A DNA stretch of 64,000 nucleotides from Dama dama (lineage: Eukaryota; Chordata; Mammalia; Artiodactyla; Cervidae), in contig NW_026870963.1 of NCBI RefSeq assembly GCF_033118175.1, positions 310,001 to 374,000 on the forward strand. Reading direction: 5' to 3'. The number at the start of each line of letters is the position of its first letter. The first letter of the stretch is position 1. Shown in pieces: positions 12,990 to 24,922 of the stretch. The notes beneath the pieces were generated by a model. The model had not been told where the DNA came from. It saw only the letters and a list, made by a program, of their open reading frames with translations, and did not search any database. The position numbers were made by a program, and so were the translations under genes.

Positions 12990-13784
12990 GGATCCCTCTA
13001 GACTTGAGACAGTGACTTTGGGTTTTCTCTGGAGTGCCATCAAGGAAATCAAGGCTCCTTTCACGTTTGATGTGGAACACGGACTTGCTCTGCACGCAGT
13101 GCAGGGGAATCGGGCCTCATCTCGTGGCGAGGGGGAAGTCTCATGGTTTTTCTCGAGTTGCGGCCGGAACCTGGGGTATATTCTCGAGTTACTACGGGGA
13201 GGGCCCTTCCAGAAACGTGTTTGTTCAGCGACGTCAGGACTCCTGCCTAGGTGCGAAGGACACCTCGGGATTCTCCTCGAGTCTTGGCATGGCAATTGGG
13301 ACGCGTCTCCACGTGATGCGGGAGACCCAGAGTCTTTTCCACGTGCCACAGGGATCCTGGGACTCCTATCCATTTTCAAGAGGAGTCAGGCATCGTCTCC
13401 GTTGGAAGCATTGATCTCCGCGGACCTCTCGAGTTTTCAAATGATGTGAGGCCTCCGGTCGCAATGAGGCGGAGAACTAGGTCTTTCTCTGTGGACTCCA
13501 CAGGGGATTCAGACATCCCTTCGTCTTGTGAGATGCAAGACGAGCCTGCATTCAATTCACTGCAGGGATATCCGGCCTTACTTCGAGTCAGAGCATCTCG
13601 GTGTCCATTCCACTTGAGGCCACAAACTCCGGGTCCCTCTCACATACCTGTAGCTGAGAGAAGCTTCCTCTTGAGGTGCTTGTGGAAAGTTGGTATTCCT
13701 CTTGACTCGAAGCCCGGGACTAAGCTCTCATCTCGAGTAGATTTGGGGTCCACCGAGAACTTTCGTGTTGCTCCAGTGACCTCA
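12990..13784 (+). repeat. Satellite unit, class D2
   Basis: Markers are gtgactttggg, ggacttgctctg, ccagaaacgtg, gcgaaggacacc, tccgttggaag, caaatgatgtg, gtcgcaatgagg, gtggactccac and cttgtgagatg. The partner is the unit at 24923. The 3' end carries ccaccgagaac, also seen before the anchor at 26514. Confidence 0.87.
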
Positions 13785-14579
13785 GGATCCCTCTAGACTT
13801 GAGACAGTGATCTTGGGTTTTCTCTGGAGTCCCATCAAGGAAATCAAGGCTCCTTTCACGTTTGATGTGGAACACGGAATTGCTCTGCACGCAGAGCAGG
13901 GGAATCGGGCCTCATCTCACGGCGAGGGGGAAGTCTCATGGTTTTTCTCGAGTTGCGGCCAGAACCTGGGGTATATTCTCGAGTTACGACGGGGAGGGCC
14001 CTTCCAGACACGGGTTTGTTCAGCGAACTCAGGACTCCTGCCTAGGTGTGAGGGACACCTCGGGATTCTCCTCGAGTCTTGGCATGGCAATTTGCACGCG
14101 TCTCCACGTGAAGCGGGAGACCCAGAGTCCCCGTCCATGTGGACAGGGATCCTGGGACTGCTAACCATTTTCAAGAGGAGTCAGGCATCGTCTCCTTTGG
14201 AAGCATTGATCTCCGCGGACCTCTCGAGTTTTCAAAGGATGTGAGGCCTCCGGTCGCGATGAGGCGGAGAACTAGGTCTTTCCCTGTGGTCTCCACAGGG
14301 GATTCAAACATCCCTTTGTCTTGGGAGATTCAAGACGAGCTTGCATTCAATTCACTGCAGGGATATCCGGCCTTACTTCGAGTCAGAGCATCTCGGTGTC
14401 CATTCCACTTGAGGCCACAAATTCAGGGTACCTCTCACATACAAGTAGCTGAGAGAAGCCTCCTCTTGAGGTGCTTGTGGAAAGTTGGTATTCCTCTTGA
14501 GTCGAAGCCAGGGACTAAGCTCTCATCTCGAATTGATTTGGGGTCCACGGAGCCGTTTCCTGTTGCTCCAGTGACCTCA
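13785..14579 (+). repeat. Satellite unit, class E
   Basis: It carries gagtcccatcaagg, gcagagcagg, gtgtgagggac, ccccgtccatgtggacaggg and gactgctaacc. The D2-to-E boundary here matches the boundary before the unit at 26514, not the one before 25719, so the second copy of this block holds one additional unit. Confidence 0.85.
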
Positions 14580-14679
14580 GGATCCCTCTAGACTTGAGAC
14601 AGTGATCTTGGGTTTTCTCTGGAGTGCCATCAAGGAAATTAAGTCTCCTTTCAGCTTTGATGTGGAACACGGAATTGCT

Positions 14680-14694
14680 CTGCACGCAGTGCAG
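14680..14694. repeat. Perfect short inverted repeat ctgcac/gtgcag
   Basis: ctgcac and gtgcag flank three bases (ctgcacgcagtgcag). The motif recurs about 100 bp after the anchor in most units. Class A changes the last base (gtgcac) and class B changes the spacer (gct), so the dyad is not strictly kept. Confidence 0.55.
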
Positions 14695-14894
14695 GGGAAT
14701 CGGGCCTCATCTCGCGGCGAGGGGGAAGTCTCATGGTTTGTCTCGAGTTGCGGCCGGAACCTGGGGTATATTCTCGAGTTACGACGGGGAGGGCCCTTCC
14801 AGACACGTGTTTGTTCAGCGACGTCAGGACTCCTACCTAGGTGCGAGGGACACCTCGGGATTCTCCTCGAGTCTTGGCATGGCAATTGGGACGC

Positions 14895-14916
14895 GTCTCC
14901 ACGTGAGGCGGGAGAC
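14895..14916. repeat. Short inverted repeat gtctcc/ggagac
   Basis: gtctcc at 14895-14900 and ggagac at 14911-14916 flank ten bases that include cacgtg and gaggcg. The same site overlaps the weak CENP-B-box-like match described at 30012-30028. It is present in most units. Confidence 0.5.
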
Positions 14917-15503
14917 CCAGGGTCCCTTTCCACATGCCCCAGGGATCCTGGGACTCCTATTCTTTTTCAAGAGGAGTCAGGCATCGTCTCCTTTGGAAGC
15001 ATTGATCTCCCTGGACCTCTCGAGTTTTCAAAGGATGTGAGGCCTACGGTCGCGATGAGGCACAGAACTAGGTCTTTCTCTGTGGTCTCCACAGGGGATT
15101 CAGTCATCCCTTCGTCTTATGAGATGCAAGACGAGCCTGCATTCAATTCACTGCAGGGATATCCGGTCTTACTTCGAGTCAGAGCATCTCGGTGTCCATT
15201 CCACTTGAGGCCACAAACTCAGGGGCCCTCTCACATACCTGTAGCTGAGAGAAGCCTCCTCTTGAGGTGCTTGTGGAAAGTTGGTATTCCTCTTGAGTCG
15301 AAGCCAGGGACTAAGCTCTCATCTCGAGTTAATTTGGGGTCCACGGAGCCCTTTCGTGCTGCTCCAGTGACCTCAGGATCCTTCTAGACTTGAGACAGTG
15401 ATCTTGGGTTTTCTCTGGAGTGCCATCAAGGAAATGAAGGCTCCTTTCACGTTTGATGTGGAACACGGAATTGCTCTGCACGCAGTGCAGGGGAATCGGG
15501 CCT

Positions 15504-15524
15504 CATGTCGGGGCGAGGGGGAAG
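15504..15524. repeat. Truncated 21-bp subrepeat remnant
   Basis: When the unit is cut into 31-bp segments from 15525 onward, 25 segments fit exactly and 21 bp are left. Those 21 bp start with catgtcgg here, and with catctcgcgg in most units. The simplest reading is a subrepeat that lost 10 bp in the ancestral unit. Confidence 0.5.
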
Positions 15525-15679
15525 TCTCATGGTTTTTCTCGAGTTGCGGCCGGAACCTGGGGTATATTCTCGAGTTACGACGGGGAGGGCCCTTCCAGAC
15601 ACGTGTTTGTTCAGCAACGTCAGGACTCCTGCCTAGGTGCGAGGGACACCACGGGATTCTCCTCGAGTCTTGGCATGGC
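15525..15679 (+). repeat. Five consecutive 31-bp subrepeats (example)
   Basis: Segments start at 15525, 15556, 15587, 15618 and 15649. The core ctcgagt sits at the same phase in segments 1, 2 and 5; segment 3 has acgtgtt and segment 4 has gcctagg in that place. This 31-bp periodicity continues across the unit with more divergence, and the period is a known feature of ruminant satellite I. Confidence 0.8.
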
Positions 15680-16395
15680 AATTGGGACGCGTCTCCACGT
15701 GAGGCGGGAGACCCAGGGTCCCTTTCCACGTTCCCCAGGGATCCTGGGACTCCATTCCATTTTCAAGAGGAGTCAGGCATCGTCTCCTTTGGAAGCATTG
15801 ATCTCCGCGGACCTCTCGAGTTTTCAAAGGATGTGAGGCCTCCGGTCGCGATGAGGCGGAGAACTAGGTCTTTCTCTGTGGTCTCCACAGGGGATTCAGA
15901 CATCCCTTCGTCTTGGGAGATGCAAGACGAGCCTGCATTCAATTCACTGCAGGGATATCCGGTCTTACTTCGAGTCAGAGCATCTCGGTGTCCATTCCAC
16001 TTGAGGCCACAAAATCAGGGTCCCTCTCACAAACTTGTAGCTGAGAGAAGCCTCCTCTTGAGGTGTTTGTGGAATGTTGGTATTCCTCTTGAGTCGAAGC
16101 CAGTGACTAAGCTCTCATCTCGAGTTGATTTGGGGTCCACGGATCCCTTTCGTGTTGCTCCAGTGACCTCAGGATCCCTCTAGACTTGAGACAGTTATCT
16201 TGGGTTTTCTCTGGAGTGCCATCAAGGAAATCAAGGCTCCTTTCACGTTTGATGTGGAACACGGAATTGCTCTGCACGCAGTGCAGGGGATTCGGGCCTC
16301 ATCTCGCGGCGAAGGGGAAGTCTCATGGTTTTTCTCGAGTTGCGGCCGGAACCTGGGGTATATTCTCGAGTTACGAAGGGGAGGGCCCTTCCAGA

Positions 16396-16528
16396 CACGT
16401 GTTTGTTCAGCGACGTCAGGACTCCTGCCTAGGTGCGAGGGACACCTCGGGATTCTCCTCGAGTCTTGACATGGCAATTGGGACGCGTCTCCACGTGAGG
16501 CGGGAGACCCAGGGTCCCTTCCCACGTG
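16396..16528. other. Three CACGTG palindromes per unit (example)
   Basis: cacgtg occurs at 16396-16401, 16492-16497 and 16523-16528, that is 96 and 31 bp apart. The same triad is seen in many units. CACGTG is the canonical E-box core bound by USF and MYC/MAX factors; whether anything binds here is unknown. The spacing simply follows the 31-bp subrepeat. Confidence 0.4.
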
Positions 16529-16966
16529 CCACAGGGATCCTGGGACTCCTATCCATTTTCAAGAGGAGTCAGGCATCGTCTCCTTTGGAAGCATTGATCT
16601 CCGCGGCCGTCTCGAGTTTTCAAAGGGTATGAGGCCTCCAGTCGCGAAGAGGTGGAGAACTAGGTCTTCTCTGTGGTCTCCACAGGGGATTCAGACGTCC
16701 CTTCGTCTTGGGAGATGCAAGACGAGCCTGCATTCAATTCACTGCAGGGATATCCGGCCTTACTTCGAGTCAGAGCATCTCGGTGTCCATTCCACTTGAG
16801 GCCACAAACTCAGGGTCCCTCTCACATACCTGTAGCTGAGAGAAGCCTCCTCGTGAGGTGCTTGTGGAAAGTTGGTATTCCTCTTGAGTCAAAGCCAGGG
16901 ACTAAGCTCTCATCTCGAGTTGATTTGGGGTCCACGGAGCCCTTTCGTGTTGCTCCAGTGACGTCA

Positions 16967-17762
16967 GGATCCTTCTAGACTTAAGACAGTGATCTTGGGT
17001 TTTCTCTGGAGTGCCATCAAGGAAATGAAGGCTCCTTTCACGTTTGATGTGGAACACGGAATTGCTCTGCACGCAGTGCACGGGAATCGGGCCTCATCTC
17101 GCGGCGAGGGGGAAGTCTCATGGTTTTTCTCGAGTTGCGGCCGGAACCTGGGGTATATTCTCGAGTTACGACGGCGAGGGCCATTCCAGACACGTGTTTG
17201 TTCAGCGAGGTCAGGACTCCTGCCTAGGTGCGAGGGACACCTCGGGATTCTCCTCGAGTCTTGGCATGGCAATTGGGACGTGTCTCCACGTGAGGCGGGA
17301 GACCCAGAGTCCCTTTCCAAGTGCAACAGGGATCCTGGGACTCCTATTCATTTTCAAGAGGAGTCAGGCATCGTCTCCTTTGGAAGCATTCATCTCCGCA
17401 GAACTCTCGAGTTTTCAAAGGATGTGAGGCCTCCGGTCGCGATGAAGCGGAGGACTAGGTCTTTCTCTGTGGTCTCCACAAGGGATTCAGACTTCCCTTC
17501 GTCTTAAGAGATGCAAGACGAGCCTGCATTCAATTCACTGCAGGGATATCTGGCTGTACTTCGAGTCAGAGCATCTCGGTGTCCATTCCACTTGAGGCCA
17601 CAAACTCAGGGTCCCTCTCACATACCTGTACCTGAGAGAAGCCTCCTCTTGAGGTGCTTGTGGAAAGTTGGTATTCCTCTTGAGTCGAAGCCAGGGACTA
17701 AGCTCTCATCTCGAGTTGATTTGGGGTCCATGGAGCCATTTCCTGTTGCTCCAGTGACCTCA
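16967..17762 (+). repeat. Satellite unit, class A
   Basis: Full class A marker set. Private changes are ttaagacagtg just after the anchor, gtgcaacaggg and gagccatttcc. It shares gcagaactctcg with the A units at 27309 and 36853, forming one A subgroup. Confidence 0.9.
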
Positions 17763-18557
17763 GGATCCCTCTAGACTTGAGACAGTGATCTTGGGTTTTC
17801 TCTGGAGTGCCATCAAGGAAATCAAGGCTCCTTTCATGTTTGATGTGGAACACGGAATTGCTCTGCACGCTGTGCAGGGGAATCGGGCCTCATCTCGCGG
17901 CGAGGGGGAAGTCTGATGGTTTTTCTCGAGTTGCGGCCGAAACCCAGGGTACATTCTCAAGTTACTACGGGGAGGGCCCTTCCAGACATGTGTTTGTTCA
18001 GCGACGTCAGGACTCCTGCCTAGGTGCGAGGGACACCTCGGTATACTCCTCGAGTCTTGGCATGGCAATTGCGACGGGTCTCCACGTGAGGCGGGAGACC
18101 CAGTGTCCCTTTCCACGTGCCACAGGGATCCTGGGACTCCTATCCATTTTCAAGAGGAGTCAGGCATCGTCTCCTTTGGAAGCATTGATCTCCGCGGACC
18201 TCTCGAGTTTTCAAAGGATGTGAGGCCTCCGGTCGCGATGAGCCGGAGAACTAGGTCTTTCTCTGTGGTCTCCACAGGGGATTCAGACATCCCTTCGTCT
18301 TGGGAGATGCAAGACGAGCCTGCATTCAATTCACTGCAGTGATATCCGGCCTTAATTCGAGTCAGAGCAACTCGCTGTCCATTCGACTTGAGGCCACAAA
18401 CTCAGGGTCCCTCTCACATACCTGTAGCTGAGAGAAGCCTCTCTTGAGGTGCTTGTGGAAAGTTGGTGTTCCTCTTGAGTTGAAGCCAGGGACTAAGCTC
18501 TCATCTCGAGTAGATTTGGGGTCCACGGAGCCCTTTCGTGTTGCTCTAGTGACCTCA
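17763..18557 (+). repeat. Satellite unit, class B, followed by F rather than C
   Basis: Class B markers are complete through gagccggag. From about 18341 the 3' end switches to the F leader (cactgcagtgatatcc, gcaactcgctgtcc) and lacks the C leader ccttctcaatacc. It is the only B unit that leads into class F. Confidence 0.88.
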
Positions 18558-19353
18558 GGATCCCTCTAGAGTTGAGACAGTGATCTTGGGTTTTCTCTGG
18601 AGTCCCATCAAGGAAATCAAGGCTCCTTTCACGTTTGATGTGGAACACGGAATTGCTCTGCACGCAGTGCAGGGGAATCGGGTCTCGTCTCGCGGCGAGG
18701 GGGAAGTCTCATGGTTTTTCTCGAGTTGCGGCCGGAACCTGGGGTATATTCTCGAGTTACGACGGGGAGGGCCCTTCCAGACACGGGTTTGTTCAGCGAC
18801 CTCAGGACTCCTGCCTAGGTGTGAGGGACACCTCGGGATTCTCCTCGAGTCTTGGCATGGCAATTGGGACGCGTATCCACGTGAGGCGGGAGACCCAGGG
18901 GCCCTTTCCACGTGCCACAGGGATCCTGGAACTCCTATCCATTTTCAAGAGGAGTCAGGCATCGTCTCCTTTGGAAGCATTGACCTCCGCAGACCTATCC
19001 AGTTTTCAAAGGATGTGATGCCTCCGGTCGAGATGAGGAAGAGGACTAGGTCTTTCTCTGTGGTCTCCACAGCGGATTCAGACATCCCTTCGTCTTCGGA
19101 GATGCAAGACGAGCCTGCATTCAATTCACTGCAGGGATATCCGGCCTAACTTCGAGTCAGAGCATCTCGGTGTCCATTCCACTTGAGGCCACAAACTCAG
19201 GGTTCCTCTCACTTACCTGTAGCTGAGAGAAGACTCCTCTTGAGGTGCTTGTGGAAAGTTGGTATTCCTCTTGAGTCGAAGCCAGGGACTAAGCTCTCAT
19301 CTCGAGTTGATTTGGGGTCCACGGAGCCCTTTCGTGTTGCTCCAGTGACCTCA
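18558..19353 (+). repeat. Satellite unit, class F
   Basis: Markers are gagtcccatc, cgggtctcgtctc, acacgggtttg, gcgtatccacg, cctggaactcc, attgacctccg, cctatccag, gtcgagatgagg, cttcggagatg and ggcctaacttcg. Private changes are tctagagttgag and gaggaagagg. Partners are at 46398 and 52761. Confidence 0.88.
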
Positions 19354-20149
19354 GGATCCCTCTAGACTTGAGACAGGGATCTTGGGTTTTCTCTGGAGTG
19401 CCATCAAGGAAATCAAGGCTCCTTTCAAGTTTGATGTGGAACACGGAATTGCTCTGCATGCAGTGCAGGGGAATCGGGGCTTATCTCGCGACGAGGGGGA
19501 AGTCTCATAGTTTTTCTCGAGTTGCGGCCGGAACCTGGGGTATATTCTCGAGTTACGACTGGGAAGGCCCCTCCAGACACGTGTTTGTTGAGCGACGTCA
19601 GGACTCCTGCCTAGGTGCGAGGGACACCTCGGGATTCTCCTCGAGTCTTGGCATGGCAATTGGGACGCGTCTCCACGTGAGGCGGGAGACCCAGGGTCCC
19701 TTTCCACGTGCCACAGGGATCCTGGGACTCCTATTCATTTTCAAGAGGAGTCAGGCATCGTTTCTTTTGGAAGCATTGATCTCCGCAGACCTCTCGAGTT
19801 TTCAAAGGATGTGAGGCCTCCGGTCGCGTTGAGGCGGAGGACTAGGTCTTTCTCTGTGGTCTCCACAGGGGATTCAGACAACCCTTCGTCTTGGGAGATG
19901 CAAGAAGAGCCTGCATTCAATTCAATGCAGGGATATCCGGCCTTACTTCAAGTCAGAGCATCTCGGTGTCCATTCCACATGAGGCCACAAACTCAGGGTC
20001 CCTCTCACATAACTGTAGCTGAGAGAAGCCTTCTCTTGAGTTGCTTGTGAAAAGTGCGTATTCCTCTTGAGTCGAAGCCAGGGACTAAGCTCTCATCTCA
20101 AGTTTATTTGGGGTCCACGGAGCACTTTCGTGTTGCTCCAGTGTCCTCA
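19354..20149 (+). repeat. Satellite unit, class G
   Basis: Markers are gacagggatcttgg, ggggcttatctcgcgacg, ctcatagtttt, cgactgggaaggcccctcc and ttgttgagcg. The 3' half has ttgtgaaaagtgcg. Its closest partner is the unit at 53557, 34,203 bp away. Confidence 0.87.
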
Positions 20150-20945
20150 GGATCCCTCTAGACTTGAGACAGTGATCTTGGGTTTTCTCTGGAGTGCCAT
20201 CAAGGAAATCAAGGCTCCTTTCACCTTTGATGTGGAACACGGAATTGCTCTGCACGCAGTGCAGGGGAATCGGGCCTCATCTCGTGGCGAGGGGTAAGTC
20301 TCATGGTTTTTCTCGAGTTGGGGCCGGAACCTGGGGTATATTTTCGAGTTATGACGGGGAGGACCCTTCCAGACACGTGTTTGTTCAGCGACGTCAGGAC
20401 TCCTGCCTAGGTGCGAGGGACACCTCGGGATTCTCCTCGAGTCTTGGCATGGCAATGGGGACGCGTCTCCAAGTGAGGCGGGAGACCCAGGGTCCCTTTC
20501 CACGTGCCACAGGGATCCTGGGACTCCTATCCATTTTCAAGAGGAGTCAGTCATCGTCTCCTTTGGAAGCATTGATCTCCGCAGACCTCTCGAGTTTTCA
20601 AAGGATATGAGGCCTCCGGTCGCGATGAGGCGTAGGACTAGGTCTTTCTCTGTGGTCTCCACTGGGGATTCAGACATCCCTTCGTCTTGGGAGATGCAAG
20701 ACGAGCCTGCATTCCATTCACTGCAGGGATATCTGGCCTTACTTCGAGTCAGAGCTTCTCGGTGTCCATTCCACTTGAGGCCACAAACTCAGGGGCCCTC
20801 TCACATACCTGTAGCTGAGAGCAGCCTCCTCTTGAGGTGCTTGTGGAAAGTTCGTATTCCTCTTGAGTCGAAGCCAGGGAATAAGTTCTCATCTCGAGTT
20901 GATTTGGGGTACACGGGACCCTTTCGTGTTGCTCCAGTGACATCA
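20150..20945 (+). repeat. Satellite unit, class H
   Basis: Markers are cacctttgatg, gaggggtaagtc and gttggggccgg. The unit at 54353 shares these only in its first ~180 bp. The 3' end (gagagcagcc, aagttcgtattcc, ggtacacgggacc) recurs at 39841-40034. Confidence 0.86.
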
Positions 20946-21741
20946 GGATCCCTCTAGACTTGAGACAGTGATCTTGGGTTTTCTCTGGATTGCCATCAAG
21001 GAAATCAAGGCTCCTTTCACGTTTGATGTGGAACACGGAATTGCTCTGCACGCAGTGCAGGTGAATCGGGCCTCATCTCGTGGCGAGGGGGAAGTCTCAT
21101 GGTTTTTCTCGAGTTGCGGCCGGAACCTGGGGTATATTCTCGAGTTACGACGGGGAGGGCCCTTCCAGACACGTGTTTGTTCAGCGACGTAAGGACTCCA
21201 GCCTAGGTGCGAGGGACAACTCGGGATTCTCCTCGAGTCTTCGCATGGCAATTGGGACGCGTCTCCACGTGAGGCGGGAGACCCAGGGTCCCTTTCCACG
21301 TGCCACAGGGATCCTGTGACTCCTATCCATTTTCAAGAGGAGTCAGGCATCGTCTCCTTTGGAAGCATTGATCTCCGCGGACCTCTCGAGTTTTCAAAGG
21401 ATGTGAGGCCTCTGTTCGCGATGAGGCGGAGGACTAGGTCTTTCTCTGTGGTCTCCACAGGGGATTCAGACATCCCTTCGTCTTGGGAGATGCAAGACGA
21501 GCCTGCATTCAATTCACTGCAGGGATATCCGGCCTTACTTCAAGTCAGAGCATCTCGGTGTCCATTCCACTTGAGGCCACAAACTCAGGGTCCCTCTCAC
21601 ATCCATGTAGCTGGGAGAAGCCTCCTCTTGAGGTGCTTGTGGAAACTTGGTATTCCTCTTGAGTCGAAGCCAGGGACTAAGCTCTCATCTCGAGTTGATT
21701 TGGGGTCCACGGAACCCTTTCGTGCTGCTCCAGTGACCTCA
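20946..21741 (+). repeat. Satellite unit, class I
   Basis: Markers are ctggattgcc, gcaggtgaatc, gacgtaaggactccagcc, ggacaactcgg and cttcgcatgg. The 3' half has cctctgttcgcg, which recurs in the mosaic unit at 43218. The partner is the unit at 40035, 19,089 bp away. Confidence 0.87.
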
Positions 21742-22537
21742 GGATCCCTCTAGACTTGAGACAGTGATCTTGGGTTTTCTCTGGAGTGCCATCAAGGAAA
21801 TGAAGGCTCCTTTCACGTTTGATGTGGAACACGGAATTGCTCTGCACGCAGTGCACGGGGATCGGGCCTCATCTCGCGGCGAGGGTGAAGTCTCATGGTT
21901 TTTCTCGAGTTGCGGCCGGAACCTCGGGTATATTCTCGAGTTACGACGGCGAGGGCCATTCCAGACACGTGTTTGTTCAGCGAGGTCATGACTCCTGCCT
22001 AGGTGCGAGGGACACCTCGGGATTCTCCTCGAGTCTTGGCATGGCAATTGGGACGCGTCTCCACGTGAGGCGGGAGACCCAGGGTCCCTTTCCAAGTGCC
22101 ACAGGGATCCTGGGACTCCTATTCATTTTCAAGAGGAGTCAGGCATCGTCTCCTTTGGAAGCATTCATCTCCGCAGACCTCTCGAGTTTTCAAAGGATGT
22201 GAGGCCTCCGGTCGCGATGAAGCGGAGGACTAGGTCTTTCTCTGTGGTCTCCACAAGGGATTCAGACTTCCCTTCGTCTTAAGAGATGCAAGACGAGCCT
22301 GCATTCAATTCACTGCAGGGATATCTGGCTGTACTTCGAGTCAGAGCATCTCGGTGTCCATTCCACTTGAGGCCACAAACTCAGGGTCCCTCTCACATAC
22401 CTGTACCTGAGAGAAGCCTCCTCTTGAGGTGCTTGTGGAAAGTTGGTATTCCTCTTGAGTCGAAACCAGGGACTAAGCTCTCATCTCGAGTTGATTTGGG
22501 GTCCATGGAGCCCTTTCCTGTTGCTCCAGTGACCTCA
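21742..22537 (+). repeat. Satellite unit, class A
   Basis: Class A, subgroup with gcagacctctcg and gacgcgtctcc. It shares gtgcacggggatc and gagggtgaagtc with the A unit at 40831. Private changes are aacctcgggtata and aggtcatgactcc. Confidence 0.9.
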
Positions 22538-23332
22538 GGATCCCTCTAGACTTGAGACAGTGATCTTGGGTTTTCTCTGGAGTGCCATCAAGGAAATCAA
22601 GGCTCCTTTCATGTTTGATGTGGAACACGGAATTGCTCTGCACGCTGTGCAGGGGAATCGGGCCTCATCTCGCGGCGAGGGGGAAGTCTGATGGTTTTTC
22701 TCGAGTTGCGGCCGAAACCCAGTGTACATTCTCAAGTTACTACGGGGAGGGCCCTTCCAGACATGTGTTTGTTCAGCGACGTCAGGACTCCTGCCTAGGT
22801 GCGAGGGACACCTCGGTATACTCCTCGAGTCTTGGCATGGCAATTGCGACGGGTCTCCACGTGAGGCGGGAGACCCAGTGTCCCTTTCCACGTGCCACAG
22901 GGATCCTGGGACTCCTATCCATTTTCAAGAGGAGTCAGGCATCGTCTCCTTTGGAAGCATTGATCTCCACGGAAATCTCGAGTTTTCAAAGGATGTGAGG
23001 CCTCCGGTCGCGATGAGCCGGAGAACTAGATCTTTCTCTGTGGTCTCCACAGGGGATTCAGACATCCCTTCATCTTGGGAGATGCAAGACGTGCCTGCAT
23101 TCAATTCACTGCAGGGATATCCGGCCTTTCTTCGAGTCAGAGCATCTCGGTGTCCATTCCACTTGAGGCCACAATCTCAGGGTCCTTCTCAATACCTGGG
23201 GCTGAGAGAAGCCTCCACTTCAGGTGCTTGTGGAAAGTTGGTATTCCTCTTGAGTCGAAGCCAGGGACTAAGCTCTCATCTCGAGTTGATTTGGGGTCCA
23301 TGGAGCCCTTTCGTGTTGCTCCAGTGACCTCA
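22538..23332 (+). repeat. Satellite unit, class B
   Basis: Class B markers, ending in the C leader ccttctcaatacctgggg. Private or rare changes are acccagtgtacattc and tctccacggaaatctcg; the second recurs in the unit at 25719. It shares gacgtgcctgc with the B unit at 41627. Confidence 0.9.
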
Positions 23333-24128
23333 GGATCCCTCTAGACTTGAGACAGTGATCTTGGGTTTTCTCTGGAGTGCCATCAAGGAAATCAAGGCTC
23401 CTTTCACGTTTGATGTGGTACACGGAATTGCTCTGCACGCAGTGCAGGGGAATCGGTCCTCATCTCGCGGCGAGGGGGAAGTCTCATGGTTTTTCTCGAC
23501 TTGCGGCCGGAACCTGGGGCATATTCTCGACTTACGACGGGGAGGGCCCTTCCAGACACGTGTTTGTTCAGCGACATCAGGACTCCTTCCTAGGTGTGAG
23601 GGTCACCTCGGGATTCTCCTCGAGTCTTGGCATGGCAATTGTGACGCGTCTCCAAGTGAGGCGGGAGACCCAGGGGCCCTTTCCACGTGCCACAGGGATC
23701 CTGGGACTCCTATCCAATTTTAAGAGGAGAAAGGCATCGTCTGCTTTGGAAGCATTCATCTCCGCGGACCTCTCGAGATTTCAAAGAATGTGAGGCCTCC
23801 GGTCTCGATGAGGCGGAGAACTAGGTCTTTCTCTGTGGTCTGCACAGGGGATTCAGACATCCCTTCGTCTTGGGAGATGCAAGAGGAGCCTGCATTCAAT
23901 TCACTGCAGGGTTATCTGGCCTTACTTCGAGTCAGAGCATCTCGGTGTCCATTCCACTTGAGGCCACAAACTCAGGGTCCCTCTCACATACCTGTAGCTG
24001 AGAGAAGCCTCCTCTTGAGGTGCTTGTGGAAAGTTGGTATTCCTCTTGAGTCGAAGCCAGGGACTAAGCTATCATCTCCAGTTGATTTGGGGTCCACGGA
24101 GCCCTTTCGTGTTGCTCCAGTGACCTCA
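23333..24128 (+). repeat. Satellite unit, class C1
   Basis: Class C markers with cggtcctcatc and the C1 3' half (gagatttcaaagaatg). Private changes are gagggtcacctcgg and ccaattttaagaggagaaagg. It starts the second copy of the 11.4-14.5 kb block. Confidence 0.88.
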
Positions 24129-24922
24129 GGGTCCCTCTAGACTTGAGAAAGTGATCTTGGGTTTTCTCTGGAGTGCCATCAAGGAAATCAAGGCTCCTTT
24201 CACGTTTGATGTGGAACACGGAATTGCTCTGCACGCAGTGCAGGGGAATTGGGCCTCATCTCGCGGCGAGGGGGAATCTCATGGTTTTTCTCGAGTTGCG
24301 GCCGGACCCTGAGGTATATTCTCGAGTTACTACGGGGAGGGCCCTTCCAGACACGTGTTTGTTCAGCGACGTCAGGACTCCTGCCTAGGTGCGAGGGGCA
24401 CCTCGGGATTCTCCTCGAGCCTTGGCATGGCAATTGGGACGAATCTCCACGTGAAGCGGGAGACCCAGGGTCCCCGTCCATGTGGAGAGGGATCCTGGGA
24501 CTCGTAACCATTTTCAAGAGGAGTCAGGCATCGTCTCCTTTGGAAGCATTGATCTCCGCGGACCTCTCGAGTTTTCAAAGGATGTGAGGCCTCCGGTCGC
24601 GATGAGGCGGAGAACTAGGTCTTTCTCTGTGGTCTCCACAGGGGATTCAGACATCCCTTCGTCTTGGGAGATGCAAGACGAGCTTGTATTCAATTCACTG
24701 CAGGGATATCCGGCCTTACTTCGAGTCAGAGCATCTCGGTGTCCATTCCACTTGAGGCCACAAACTCAGGGTACCTCTCACATCCATGTAGTTGAGAGAA
24801 GCCTCCTCTTGAGGTGCTTGTGGAAACTTGGTATTCCTCTTGAGTCGATGCCAGGGACTAAGCTCTCATCTCGGGTTGACTTGGGGTCCATGGAGCCCTT
24901 TCGTGTTGCTACAGTGACCTCA
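24129..24922 (+). repeat. Satellite unit, class D1
   Basis: The anchor is gggtcc, with the same one-base loss as the unit at 12196. Private changes are gggaattgggcc, gttactacgggg and gaggggcacc. It lies 11,933 bp from its partner at 12196. Confidence 0.88.

Larger units (their letters stand above)
14580..16966 (+). repeat. Three consensus-like satellite units
   Basis: Unit starts are 14580, 15376 and 16172. They have few rare variants and serve as a reference for the family. The unit at 15376 carries aatgaagg of class A but none of the other A markers. The unit at 16172 has cgaaggggagg, shared with the unit at 1060, and a one-base loss in aggtcttctctg that makes it 795 bp. Confidence 0.88.
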
